From the NCBI RefSeq assembly GCF_030734285.1, contig NZ_CP132294.1:496001-560000 (forward strand): DNA of 64,000 nucleotides, in the 5' to 3' direction. The notes beneath the pieces are model-generated. The model was not told the origin of the DNA, made no database searches, and worked only from the letters and a program-made list of their open reading frames with translations. Shown in pieces: positions 26,430-34,272 of the stretch. The stretch is from Natronococcus sp. AD-5 (GTDB taxonomy: Archaea; Halobacteriota; Halobacteria; Halobacteriales; Natrialbaceae). The first letter of the stretch is position 1. Every line of letters begins with the position of its first letter. The translations under genes and the position numbers were made by a program.

Positions 26430-28195
26430 CAGCGTCTCACCCGGAGCGTTCCGTCGTCGTACTGGAAACCGGCGTCTTCGAACGCTTTCCTGGCGGCCTC
26501 GACGTCGAGTTCGCCGTCGGTACCGGAGAAGGGCACCTCCGGATCCTCGCCGGCCCAGGCGAGGTCGTCGGGCGTCCACTCGTCGGTTACGGGGGTCGCG
26601 GTCGGGCGAGCGTAGCCGTGGAACACGTCCTGGACCAGCCACTCCTTGTCGAGCAAGCTGGCAACGGCCCGTCGGAACCGCGGGTTGCCGAACGGCGCCC
26701 GGCGCGTGTTAAATCCGACGTGGTAGAACGTCCAGGACGGCGACTCGACGAGGTCCGTCCCCTCGACTGACTCGACGTCGTCGAGGACGTAGGTCTCGAG
26801 GGTCGAACTCGTGACGTCCGCGCTGTCCGTGGAGACGAGTTCGATCGCCGACGTGCTACGGGGATCGATCTGAATCCGCACCTCGTCGACGGTCGGTTCG
26901 GGCAGATCCACCCCGTTTCGGAGCGTGAAGTGATCCTCGAAGCGCTCGAGCGTGAGGTGTTCGCGCTCGGTCCGGCTCCCGAACCGGAAGGGACCGCTGC
27001 CGATCGGCGGGACGTTGTCCGTGGTGATCGCCTCGGTCGTCCCCCCCGCGACGCGAACGCCGGGGACGGTCGCCGGCGTCGCGCGCTCGCTCCAGACGTG
27101 CTCGGGGAGGATCGGCACCGTCAGCGCGCGCTCGGCGACGGCCCCGCCCGCGTCGACGCTGAACTCGAGCTCGTAGTCCCGGCCGTCCCGTTTCTCGGCG
27201 CCCTCGACGATCGCCGCCGGCCCTCGATACTGGGGCGGGGGCGACGGACTTTCACCCCCGCCGAGTTCGGTGTCCCGGAGCAAGTCGTAGGTGAAGACGA
27301 CGTCGTCGGCGGTGAGCGCTTCGCCGTCGTGGAAGCGACAGCCCTCGCGGAGTTCGACGCGGAGGGTTCCGTCCTCGAACTTCCAGTCCTCGGCGAGCCA
27401 GGGCTCGAGTTCCCCGTCGCGTTCGGTCGCCAGCGAGTCGTACAGCAGGCCGATAACGGGGTCGTGATCGCGGTACTCGACCGTGAGCGGATTGACGTTC
27501 TCCGAGGGACGCGCGTCCGTGTGGACGGCCCGCAGGCGATCGGTGCCCCCCCGTGGCGTGAGACCGAGATAGCCGAGCCGAGTCGCCAGGTGGCCCTCCT
27601 CCCAGCCGTCGAAGCGGTCGGTTCTGACCATCCGGTGCTCCTCGGGGATGCAGATCGGCACGAACGGCTGTTCGCGAGCGACCTCCTCGAGCAGTTCCTC
27701 GACGGCCGCCTCACGCTCGTCGCCGTCCGTTCGGCGCTGCTCCTCGAGTAATTCGTCGATCCGCAGGTTCGCGTACCCGAAGGGGTTCTGCCAGCCGGAC
27801 TCCTCGGCGTACAGCGAGTGCAACGCCTCGTAGAGGAAGTCCGGATCGGTCCCGCCCGGATGCCGGCCGACGTAGAGGTCGAAGTCGTGGTTGATCAAGA
27901 TCGCCCGCAGAAACTCCTCGTTCGAACGCATCTCGATCGAGGCATCGACGCCGGCGGCCTCGAGGACGGCGGCGATCTCTCGCGCGATTCGGATGCTCTC
28001 CCGGTCGCCGTCGGCGGGGACGGTCGTGATCGTAAGCGAGAGCTGGTCGACGTCGTTCCGGTTGACGACGGTTCGGACCTGTCGAACGCAACCGCCCGTC
28101 GCGGCGGTCAGTCCGGCGGTTCCGGCGAGGACGGCACGACGACTGTAGCCGCGTTCGACGGACGTATCACCCGAAACGGCCTCTCGCGCAGTCAT
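26429..28195 (-). CDS. Circularly permuted SBP family 5 lipoprotein (copy A)
   Basis: A 588-aa Tat lipoprotein: RR at 19-20, lipobox ending in Cys36. Segment order is unusual. Residues 51-200 (LSLTITTVPADGDRESI, INHDFDLYVGRHPGGTDPDF, REQPFVPICIPEEHRMV) match the C-terminal third of DppA/OppA-type binding proteins. Residues 220-588 match their N-terminal two thirds: NVNPLTVEYRDHDPVIGLLY, LREGCRFHDGEALTADDVVF, PIGSGPFRF, FGNPRFRRAVASLLDKEWLV, and finally DVEAARKAFEDAGF. The two termini would join exactly as in a normal family 5 protein. No permease or ATPase is nearby. Coupled to the PAP2 gene. Confidence 0.85.
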   Translation of the reverse strand: MTAREAVSGDTSVERGYSRRAVLAGTAGLTAATGGCVRQVRTVVNRNDVDQLSLTITTVPADGDRESIRIAREIAAVLEAAGVDASIEMRSNEEFLRAILINHDFDLYVGRHPGGTDPDFLYEALHSLYAEESGWQNPFGYANLRIDELLEEQRRTDGDEREAAVEELLEEVAREQPFVPICIPEEHRMVRTDRFDGWEEGHLATRLGYLGLTPRGGTDRLRAVHTDARPSENVNPLTVEYRDHDPVIGLLYDSLATERDGELEPWLAEDWKFEDGTLRVELREGCRFHDGEALTADDVVFTYDLLRDTELGGGESPSPPPQYRGPAAIVEGAEKRDGRDYELEFSVDAGGAVAERALTVPILPEHVWSERATPATVPGVRVAGGTTEAITTDNVPPIGSGPFRFGSRTEREHLTLERFEDHFTLRNGVDLPEPTVDEVRIQIDPRSTSAIELVSTDSADVTSSTLETYVLDDVESVEGTDLVESPSWTFYHVGFNTRRAPFGNPRFRRAVASLLDKEWLVQDVFHGYARPTATPVTDEWTPDDLAWAGEDPEVPFSGTDGELDVEAARKAFEDAGFQYDDGTLRVRR

Positions 28196-28259
28196 TCGAT
28201 CGATACCTTCAGTTCAGCTATGACGATACAACAGTATTGCGCTGTCGCGTACCGCCCGG

Positions 28260-29132
28260 TCACTCGGTGTCACGACCCCGTTCGTCCAGTCGCCGCTCCG
28301 CGTGCTCGAGTAGTTCCGCGAGCGACCAGCGATCGACGAGGTGCGTCGAGAGCGCGACGCAGGTCACCGCCAGCACGAGGCCGGCGGCGACGTCGATCCC
28401 CCAGTGGATCCCCAGGTACATCGTCGAGATCGCGACGCTGACCGCGAGCACGATCGCGACGGGGAACCACTTCGGATAGCTCGAGCGGGTCTGGTAGGCG
28501 AACATCGCGACGGTGGCCGCGAGCGAGGTGTGCAACGACGGGAAGACGTTGTCGTAGCTGTTGACCTCCCGGGTGAGGTGCCTGTACTCGGGGCTGTTGT
28601 CGTACAGCATCGTCACCGTCACCTCCTCCGGCATCATGTTTCGCGGACCGTAGGCGATGACCAGCAGGTAGAGGACGAGTCCGATGACGTAGTTGAGCGA
28701 GTACGCCGTCAGTAACCGCCGGAAGATCCGGGTATCGGAAAGCGCGAAGTACGCGATGACGGGAAAGACGAGCATGAACGTGTAACCGTAGACGTAGATC
28801 GCCGAGAAGTACGCCGTTAGCTCGTCGGTCGCGATCGACTGGAAGATCAGGACGAACTCCCCCTCGAGGCGGTAGAACGTCTCGGTCATGTGGAGCCCGA
28901 TCTTGCCGGAGATGTCCTCGCCCTGCTGGCGCATGATCCTGTTGAGCACCAGGACGGCGAGCAGGGTGACGATCGTCGGCGCCGACACTCGAAGTCGGGA
29001 ACGCCACGCCGCCTTCGTCTCGAGGAGGCGCTCGCGGCCGACGAAGACGGCGATCGAGACCAGGAGCGCGATTGTGACGACGACGAAGACCTGCGTCAAC
29101 AGCTCGGTGAGTATCGTTCGTTCGGGGATCAT
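28260..29132 (-). CDS. PAP2/Aur1-like membrane phosphotransferase (copy B)
   Basis: A 290-aa paralogue of copy A, with the same six-helix layout and motifs: GPRN (162-165), FPSLHTS with His201, and STMYLGIHWGIDV with His243 and Asp247. It starts 5 bp after the stop of the second permuted binding-protein gene. Conserved loops around EVN-NVFPSLHTSLAATVA are nearly identical in both copies, while the first 90 residues differ more. The substrate is probably a lipid phosphate or lipid-linked phosphoalcohol (inference). Confidence 0.87.
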   Translation of the reverse strand: MIPERTILTELLTQVFVVVTIALLVSIAVFVGRERLLETKAAWRSRLRVSAPTIVTLLAVLVLNRIMRQQGEDISGKIGLHMTETFYRLEGEFVLIFQSIATDELTAYFSAIYVYGYTFMLVFPVIAYFALSDTRIFRRLLTAYSLNYVIGLVLYLLVIAYGPRNMMPEEVTVTMLYDNSPEYRHLTREVNSYDNVFPSLHTSLAATVAMFAYQTRSSYPKWFPVAIVLAVSVAISTMYLGIHWGIDVAAGLVLAVTCVALSTHLVDRWSLAELLEHAERRLDERGRDTE

Positions 29133-29137
29133 TGTGC

Positions 29138-31030
29138 TTACAGGCGGAGTCGCCCCTGATCGTCGTACCGGAACTCGTTCGCGAACGCTTCCCTGGCGGC
29201 GTCGACGTCGAGTTCGCCGTCGGAGCCGAAAAACGGCGTCGCCGGATCCTCGTCGTCTTCGTCGCCCCAGACGAGTTCGTCGGGTACCCACTCGTCCGAC
29301 AGCGGGACCGAAATGGGATCCGCGTGGTTGCCGAACACGTCGTCGACGATCCACGCCTTGTCGAGCAGCCGGGAGACGAGGCGTCGAGCGCGCGGGGTAC
29401 TGAACGCCCCGGTGCGGGTGTTGAACCCGACGTGGTAGAACGTTTCCGACTGCTGCGGCCCGAGCCACGTGATGTCGCCTCCCTCGTCGTCATCGAGCCT
29501 GTTCTTGAGCGCGTGCGCGTTGAGCATCGAGGCCGTGACGTCCGCGCTGTTGTTTACGACGCGGTCGACCGCGGTGCCGCCGGGGTCAATCCCGAACGTG
29601 ACCGACTCGAGATCGCCGACGTCGGGAAGCCCGTCCTCATCTCGCGTGAAGTGCTCGTCGTTGCGCTCGAGCGTGAGCGACTCGCGCTCGCTGTTGCTCA
29701 CGAATCGGAACAGGCCGCTACCGATGGGCGGGATGTTACTCATGGTGACGAGGCCCCACTCTCCCTGCGAGGCGGTGTCGGTCTCGGATCGGGACTTGAC
29801 CTGACTGCGCCACCGGTGTGCGGGAAGGATGGGCACGGTCAGCGCACGCTTGGCGACGGACTCGACGTTAGTCGTCACGTCGATCCGGAGCTTGCGGGAG
29901 TGTTCGCGGAGGAAGTCCTTGATGACGATGTCTTCGTCGGGATCGTCGATCACCGAAACGCGGCCCCGGTACCGCGGTGCGGGAGAGGGAACGTCCGCGT
30001 TGCCGAGCGAGGTGTCCTGGAGGAACTGATAGGTGAACCTGACGTCCTCGGCGGTCACGTATCTGTCCTCCTCGCTCTCCTCGTTGTCGTGGAACGGACA
30101 CTCCTCGCGGAGCTCGATGTGGAGACTCCCGTCGTCCCACTCGACGTCCTTGGCGAGCCAGGACTCGAGTTCTCCGTCGCGTTCGGTCAGCAGCGAGTCG
30201 TACACCAGGTCGAGGATCATCCCTCGGTCCCGGATCGTCGCGGAGAGCGGATTCAGGTTGCGTGTCGGCCACGTATCCGTAATGAGCGCGCGCAACTGGT
30301 CGACGCCGGGTTCCGGATCGAGGTCGAGAAACCCGTACCGCGTCGGGAAGTGTCCTGCGCCCCCATCGTCGTCCCCGTCGCCCTCGTCGCCGTTCCAGGC
30401 GCCGAAAGTGTCGGTCCGGGCGACCCGGTACTCCTCGGGGATACAGATGGAATCGAACGGCTTCATCTCGACCAGTTTCTCGAGCAGATCGGCGATGACG
30501 TCTTTACGGGTATCGCCATCGCCGGCCCGTCGCTGCTCTTCGAGTAACTCGTCGACGGTCGGGATCTCGGACGCTCCCTCGGACGGGACCTCGGGCGGAC
30601 TCATAGACGGGCTTTCATCGAACCCGAAGAGGTTCTGCCAGCCCCGCTCGTCGGCGTACTTGGAGTGGAGAGCGCCGTAGAGAAAGTCCGGATCGATACC
30701 ACCCGGATGCTGACCGACGTAGAGGTCGAAGTCGTGGTTGATCAGGATCGTCTCGTGGAACTCCGAGGGCGAACGCATGTCGATGGAGACGTTGGCACCG
30801 ACGGCTTTGAGGTTGGCCTCGAGATGGCGGGCGATCCGGACGGCTTCTCTGTCGTTGTCCGCGGGGACCGTCGTTATGGAGAGGGCGAGGCGGTCTGTAA
30901 CATCCTGACCGACGACGCTTTCGACGCTGTCGATACAGCCGCTGGTCGAGAGGGTAAGGCCAGCGGCTGCGCCGGCGAGAACGGACCGCCGACTAACGCC
31001 GTCGGTTGGATTAGTTGAATTGCGATTCAT
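29138..31030 (-). CDS. Circularly permuted SBP family 5 lipoprotein (copy B)
   Basis: A 630-aa paralogue of copy A with the same permuted order. Tat signal SRRSVLAGAAAGLTLSTSGC (lipid-attached Cys32). Then come the SBP C-terminal segment (LALSITTVPADNDREAVRIA, INHDFDLYVGQHPGGIDPDF) and the N-terminal segments (RNLNPLSATIRDRGMILDLV, IPPIGSGLFRFV, DVDAAREAFANEF). It carries acidic insertions, for example DEGDGDDDGG. Start at MNRNSTNPTD; a ttatata element about 40 bp upstream on the minus strand is a likely promoter for the whole run. Ligand unknown. Confidence 0.85.
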   Translation of the reverse strand: MNRNSTNPTDGVSRRSVLAGAAAGLTLSTSGCIDSVESVVGQDVTDRLALSITTVPADNDREAVRIARHLEANLKAVGANVSIDMRSPSEFHETILINHDFDLYVGQHPGGIDPDFLYGALHSKYADERGWQNLFGFDESPSMSPPEVPSEGASEIPTVDELLEEQRRAGDGDTRKDVIADLLEKLVEMKPFDSICIPEEYRVARTDTFGAWNGDEGDGDDDGGAGHFPTRYGFLDLDPEPGVDQLRALITDTWPTRNLNPLSATIRDRGMILDLVYDSLLTERDGELESWLAKDVEWDDGSLHIELREECPFHDNEESEEDRYVTAEDVRFTYQFLQDTSLGNADVPSPAPRYRGRVSVIDDPDEDIVIKDFLREHSRKLRIDVTTNVESVAKRALTVPILPAHRWRSQVKSRSETDTASQGEWGLVTMSNIPPIGSGLFRFVSNSERESLTLERNDEHFTRDEDGLPDVGDLESVTFGIDPGGTAVDRVVNNSADVTASMLNAHALKNRLDDDEGGDITWLGPQQSETFYHVGFNTRTGAFSTPRARRLVSRLLDKAWIVDDVFGNHADPISVPLSDEWVPDELVWGDEDDEDPATPFFGSDGELDVDAAREAFANEFRYDDQGRLRL

Positions 31031-31133
31031 TCCGTTCTGGTAGATCGATTCGTCGGTAGTATATAACAAGTTTGTGTTCTATGTCCGGGACTATACCGAT
31101 AAAAAATATGTAACAATCGTTGACCCGATTGTC

Positions 31134-31313
31134 TTAGGCTGCGCTATCCCGGGTTCGTTCGAAGAGGCGGCGATACCGCGCGTGCAGTTGCGCGCCGACC
31201 CGCTCGAGCGCCGTGACACTGCCGGTCACTGCGGTCGCTGCCGGTCGGTGGCGGTTTCCGATCCCGCGGCGGGCGAACAGCGAGGGGCACTCGAGGCGGT
31301 TGAGCACGCTCAC
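31134..31313 (-). CDS. Possible small protein
   Basis: A 59-residue frame with GTG start, MSVLNRLECPSLFARRGIGN, ending in a helical segment (SVTALERVGAQLHARYRRLF). It sits in the 390-bp gap between the second SBP gene and the Rnp4 gene. The arginine content is high for a haloarchaeal protein, so this may be a gene remnant or chance. The rest of the gap holds the divergent promoters. Confidence 0.3.
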   Translation of the reverse strand: MSVLNRLECPSLFARRGIGNRHRPAATAVTGSVTALERVGAQLHARYRRLFERTRDSAA

Positions 31314-31421
31314 GGCCGCTGTTCGAGACGCTGCCGGACGGCACCAAAACGGTACCGCTCTCGCGTTTCGTCGAACCGCCGGAACGTAACACCAATAGGG
31401 CGACCGGTGAAACACGCTCCT

Positions 31422-31700
31422 GTGAGCATCGCCGCCGAGCGGATCGAACGGCTCCACGAACTGGCTCGAGCGGCGGCTGCGGAGGGTGACGACGACCGCG
31501 CCCGTTACTACGTGCGACTCGCCAGGCGCGTCGCGGAGCGAAACCGACTCGCGCTCCCGCGCCAGTTTCGGCGGTTCACCTGTGACTCCTGCGACGCGTA
31601 CCTCCGTCCCGGAACGAACGCCCGCGTTCGACTGCAGGACGGCCACGTCGTCGTGACCTGCGACTGCGGCGCCCAGGCGCGGTACCCTTACGAGGAGTAG
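31422..31700 (+). CDS. rnp4: Ribonuclease P protein component 4 (Rpr2/Rpp21)
   Basis: A 92-aa RNase P subunit that assists tRNA 5'-end maturation. An N-terminal helix pair (AERIERLHELARAAAAEGDD, RARYYVRLARRVAERNRL) is followed by the zinc ribbon FTCDSCDAYLRPG and CDCGAQARYPYEE with four Cys. GTG start at the SIAAERIERL segment, matching relatives; an alternative GTG lies five codons upstream. First gene of the conserved rnp4-yhbY-mscS order. Confidence 0.93.
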   Translation: MSIAAERIERLHELARAAAAEGDDDRARYYVRLARRVAERNRLALPRQFRRFTCDSCDAYLRPGTNARVRLQDGHVVVTCDCGAQARYPYEE

Positions 31701-31775
31701 GGCCCGTCGCGTCTCGCAACCGGGCGAGAGTTCGTATTACGAAGATTCAAACCGCTCGCATCGTTACGCAAGGGT

Positions 31776-32024
31776 ATGGATCGAGAGGAGCTCAATCGCC
31801 GGGCCCACGACCTCGACGTCACGGTCTGGGTCGGCAAGAGCGGCATCGAATCGGTCGTCGACGAACTCGACGATCAGCTTACGAACAGCGACCTCGTGAA
31901 GGTGAAGTTCCTGCGGGCGGCCCGGGCCGGCAGCCCGACCGAGGAGAAGGCGGCCGATCTGGCCGATCGCGTTAACGCCGACCTCGTCGACACGCGCGGA
32001 CACACCGCAGTGCTGCACCGATGA
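31776..32024 (+). CDS. YhbY-type CRM-domain RNA-binding protein
   Basis: An 82-aa CRM-domain protein: LDVTVWVGKSGIESVVDELD, then LVKVKFLRAA and RTVVLxR-like ending TRGHTAVLHR. The GxxG-type loop (GKSG) is the RNA-contact signature. Relatives bind pre-50S ribosomal particles. It overlaps the MscS gene start by 4 bp (ATGA), so the pair is translationally coupled. Confidence 0.93.
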   Translation: MDREELNRRAHDLDVTVWVGKSGIESVVDELDDQLTNSDLVKVKFLRAARAGSPTEEKAADLADRVNADLVDTRGHTAVLHR

Positions 32025-32905
32025 GCGTCGAGCCGACGCTCGTTCAGGCCGACGGCGTCGACTCGGAACTGCTCGTCGCGAGCGCGATCACTGCACTCCG
32101 GTTCGTCGTCGCCTTCGTCGTCGTCTGGACGGTCGGCCGGCTGATCGTCGTACCGCTGGCCAACCGCGCGTTCGACCGGCGCGAGCTGGACGCACACGCC
32201 CGCAATCCGCTGTTGATGCTCACGAAGTTCGCCGTCGGATTCGTCGCCGTCGCGGCCGCGTTCGGCTTCGCCGGGTTCGAGAACTTCCTGGTGTCGCTGG
32301 CCGGAATCGCCGCGGCCGGAGCGCTCGCGGTCGGGCTGGCGATGCAGAACGTCATTTCGAACTTCGTCGCGGGTATCTTCATCTACGCCGACAGACCGTT
32401 CCGGATCGGCGACTGGATCGAGTGGGACGGCGGCGACTACGCCGGTATCGTCGAGGACATCAGCCTCCGCGTCACTCGCGTCCGAACATTCGACAACGAA
32501 CTGCTGACGGTGCCGAACTCGGAACTCACCGGCGGGGTCGTCAAGAACCCCGTCGACGGCGACAAACTCCGGCTGAAGTTCGTCTTCGGCATCGGCTACG
32601 ACGACGACATCCAACAGGCGACCGACATCATCGTCGAGGAGGTCGAACGCCACCCGGATATCATGGAGGAGCCCGGCCCTTCCGTCCGCCTGACGGAACT
32701 CAACGACTCCGACGTCGGTCTCCAGTCGCGCATCTGGATCGCCGATCCCTCGAGAGCCGACTTCGTCCGCATCAGAGGCGAGTACGTCACGTCGGTCAAA
32801 CGGCGGTTCGACGAGGCGGGCATCGACATTCCCTATCCGGTTCGCACGCTCGAGGGCGGGCTCGAGCTCGGCGGCCGACAGAACCTCGCCGAACCGGCCG
32901 AGTAG
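32021..32905 (+). CDS. mscS: MscS-family mechanosensitive channel
   Basis: A 294-aa channel with N-terminal helices near residues 22-45 and 65-85, and a Gly/Ala-rich pore helix TM3 (GIAAAGALAVGLAMQNVISN, about 100-120). The cytoplasmic beta domain has PFRIGDWIEW, VEDISLRVTRVRTFDNELLT and VPNSELTGG, followed by the alpha/beta cage (LKFVFGIGYDDDIQQATDII). It protects cells against hypo-osmotic shock. Length is close to E. coli MscS (286 aa). Confidence 0.95.
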   Translation: MSVEPTLVQADGVDSELLVASAITALRFVVAFVVVWTVGRLIVVPLANRAFDRRELDAHARNPLLMLTKFAVGFVAVAAAFGFAGFENFLVSLAGIAAAGALAVGLAMQNVISNFVAGIFIYADRPFRIGDWIEWDGGDYAGIVEDISLRVTRVRTFDNELLTVPNSELTGGVVKNPVDGDKLRLKFVFGIGYDDDIQQATDIIVEEVERHPDIMEEPGPSVRLTELNDSDVGLQSRIWIADPSRADFVRIRGEYVTSVKRRFDEAGIDIPYPVRTLEGGLELGGRQNLAEPAE

Positions 32906-33199
32906 TGCAGGATCGTCCCCATCGCTTTTTCGCCGGTGCGAGTCAATCGGTCCGCTTTCACTCGCGGTCGTTCGCGAATCGTAAAAACGAACGCTCGAAA
33001 ACGATCGGTTCGACGGCCGGGAGCGCGGCTCGACGACGGCGAGAGCCGCGCGACTCGGGGAAGGGCAGGGCGATTCACCGATACTCACCGCGAGCGAAGC
33101 CGCTGGCTGAGCGAGCGGGCCGACGACCGACGTGAAGGACGCGTTGCGTCCGGAACGGAAGGAAGAGGCTTTTGGTCAACCTTTTTACCGAACGACGCC
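32906..33199. other. Intergenic region between mscS and the SRP RNA
   Basis: No supportable gene. There is a small perfect hairpin GGACGC-gtt-GCGTCC near 33136-33151 and a T-rich stretch (ctttttac) at 33181-33188 beside the larger hairpin at 33200. Confidence 0.45.
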
Positions 33200-33232
33200 G
33201 CGCCAAGCGGCAGCGCTGCTGCCGCTTGGCGC
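33200..33232. terminator. Perfect 15-bp stem hairpin beyond the SRP RNA 3' end
   Basis: Arms GCGCCAAGCGGCAGC and its exact complement are separated by GCT. It lies 17 nt past the predicted 3' end of the SRP RNA. On the minus strand it is followed after about 12 nt by TAAAAAGG. It may stop or separate the convergent mscS and SRP RNA transcripts. Archaeal terminators do not need hairpins, so the role is uncertain. Confidence 0.4.
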
Positions 33233-33249
33233 GTTATGAGTGCAGCGTA

Positions 33250-33570
33250 AAAGGTCGTATGAATGGTGGAGAACCGCGGTTGCCCGGCGTTCCGACCGGG
33301 GGAATCCCGGTTGCCTTCTCCACCCCGCGACCCGTCGAGCGACAGGTGTCCGGCGGTCCACTGCTCGCTTCCGCGCCTGATGGGCTGTCGCCGGCTAACC
33401 ACGGTGGGTCGTCCCTGCGGACGGCCACCGTGGACCGCTGTCCCCGACGGACGAGGCTTCTCTGTTGGCTCCCGGGGCCCCGGTCGGTCTGACCGGACGC
33501 CCGCGGCGTTCGGTCCCCGCTAATGACCATAGCGCGGGTTGTGAGCAGGGCCAAACTGCCCGACCTATCC
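33250..33570 (-). ncRNA. ffs: 7S signal recognition particle RNA
   Basis: About 320 nt on the minus strand. Helix 8 is diagnostic: TCAGGCGCGGAAGCGAGCAG (33361-33380) has the GGAA tetraloop with the conserved asymmetric loops CAGG and AGCAG. Helix 6 (33399-33433) pairs CCACGGTGG with CCACCGTGG and is capped by a GCAG (GNAR) tetraloop, the SRP19 site. Helix 5 has long complementary runs such as CCGACCGGGG/CCCCGGTCGG. Terminal AGGTCG/CGACCT forms helix 1, as in archaea. A TATA-like cccttaagtt lies 20-30 bp upstream, and the 3' end runs into TTTT. Exact ends are approximate. Confidence 0.9.
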
Positions 33571-33573
33571 GAT

Positions 33574-34208
33574 TCACCGTAGGCGGTTGGAACTTAAGGG
33601 CCTTTCGCCTCCAGAATCGCTAGCGGGGAGTTCACTCACACCCCTGACCCGTGGTCTCTCCGGTCGTTCGTGTCGTGCCGTCGGGCCCGAGGAGAACCGA
33701 ATCGGTGGGGCGTTACAGTCGATCAGCCGGTAGGGAACGGTGGTCGTCCACTCGTGGCCGGTCCACTCGAGGACGGCCGTGTCGCCGCCGGAATCGCACA
33801 CGTCGATCGCCGCGTGCGACGGCCGAGAGAGGTCGACGGTTCGCTCGTACAGCGGACCGGCATCCGCTTCGGGGTGGGGACGACGGTCGTCTCGAGCGGC
33901 TCGTCGGCGTCCGCCATCGCCACGACCCAGCGGGAGTCGTCAGTCTCACCGACCCGAACGATCGCAGCCGGCGTCGCGTCTTCGGCGTCCTCGATCTCGA
34001 ACTCGTGTTCGAAAACGAATAACGGCGGGTTGGCGTCGTCTTCGTCGAGGGTGGTTACGGTCGGGTTCTCCGCGTTAGAATCGTCGGCCGATCGCTCGTC
34101 GTCGCGATCGTCGCTCTCGTTCTCGGGTCGGTGTGCAGGACCGTCCTCGAGACACCCCGGAAGACCAACGAGAGGCGCGATAGTAGCGAGTGCGGAACGG
34201 CGGTTCGT
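33574..34208 (-). pseudogene. Broken lipoprotein gene
   Basis: The frame reads NRRSALATIAPLVGLPGCLED, a clear lipobox signal, followed by an acidic linker and FVFEHEFEIEDAEDATPAAI, then WVVAMADADEPLETTVVPTP. Two defects are seen. The codon where ATG is expected is ACG (34206-34208). At the C-run near 33871 the frame shifts, and the other frame continues as PLYERTVDLSRPSHAAIDVC and LEWTGHEWTTTVPYRLIDC. Restoring one C would rejoin them. The final reading frame then runs through the SRP RNA promoter. Either a recent pseudogene or, for the indel, a base-calling error. Confidence 0.55.
33591..33600 (-). promoter_or_regulatory. TATA element of the SRP RNA gene
   Basis: The minus strand reads CCCTTAAGTT here, about 25 nt before the predicted RNA 5' end near 33570. 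It lies inside the 3' part of the broken lipoprotein gene. Confidence 0.55.
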
Positions 34209-34272
34209 ACCTCCGCGTTCGTGGCAAGCGATAAGTTCTTTCTCCAGCCAGGACCGAAAGAAGCGCCGCTCG

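Noticed and set aside
26429-28195. Circular permutation as an assembly artefact
   Set aside because: The same segment order occurs independently in the diverged paralogue at 29138-31030, and each protein has its own Tat lipobox before the permuted N-terminus.
31144-31646. Several overlapping frames between the second SBP gene and rnp4
   Set aside because: Only a 59-residue frame has any coding character. The others are antisense to rnp4 or composed mainly of Arg and Pro.
33134-33152. Short hairpin GGACGC-gtt-GCGTCC as a CRISPR-like repeat or small RNA
   Set aside because: Single copy, with no spacer-repeat pattern nearby. No CRISPR array is visible anywhere in the window.
33250-33570. Considered RNase P RNA for the structured region
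   Set aside because: The conserved RNase P core strings (GAGGAAAGTC, ACAGA) are absent. The helix 8 GGAA/AGCAG arrangement and the GNAR-capped helix 6 identify SRP RNA instead.
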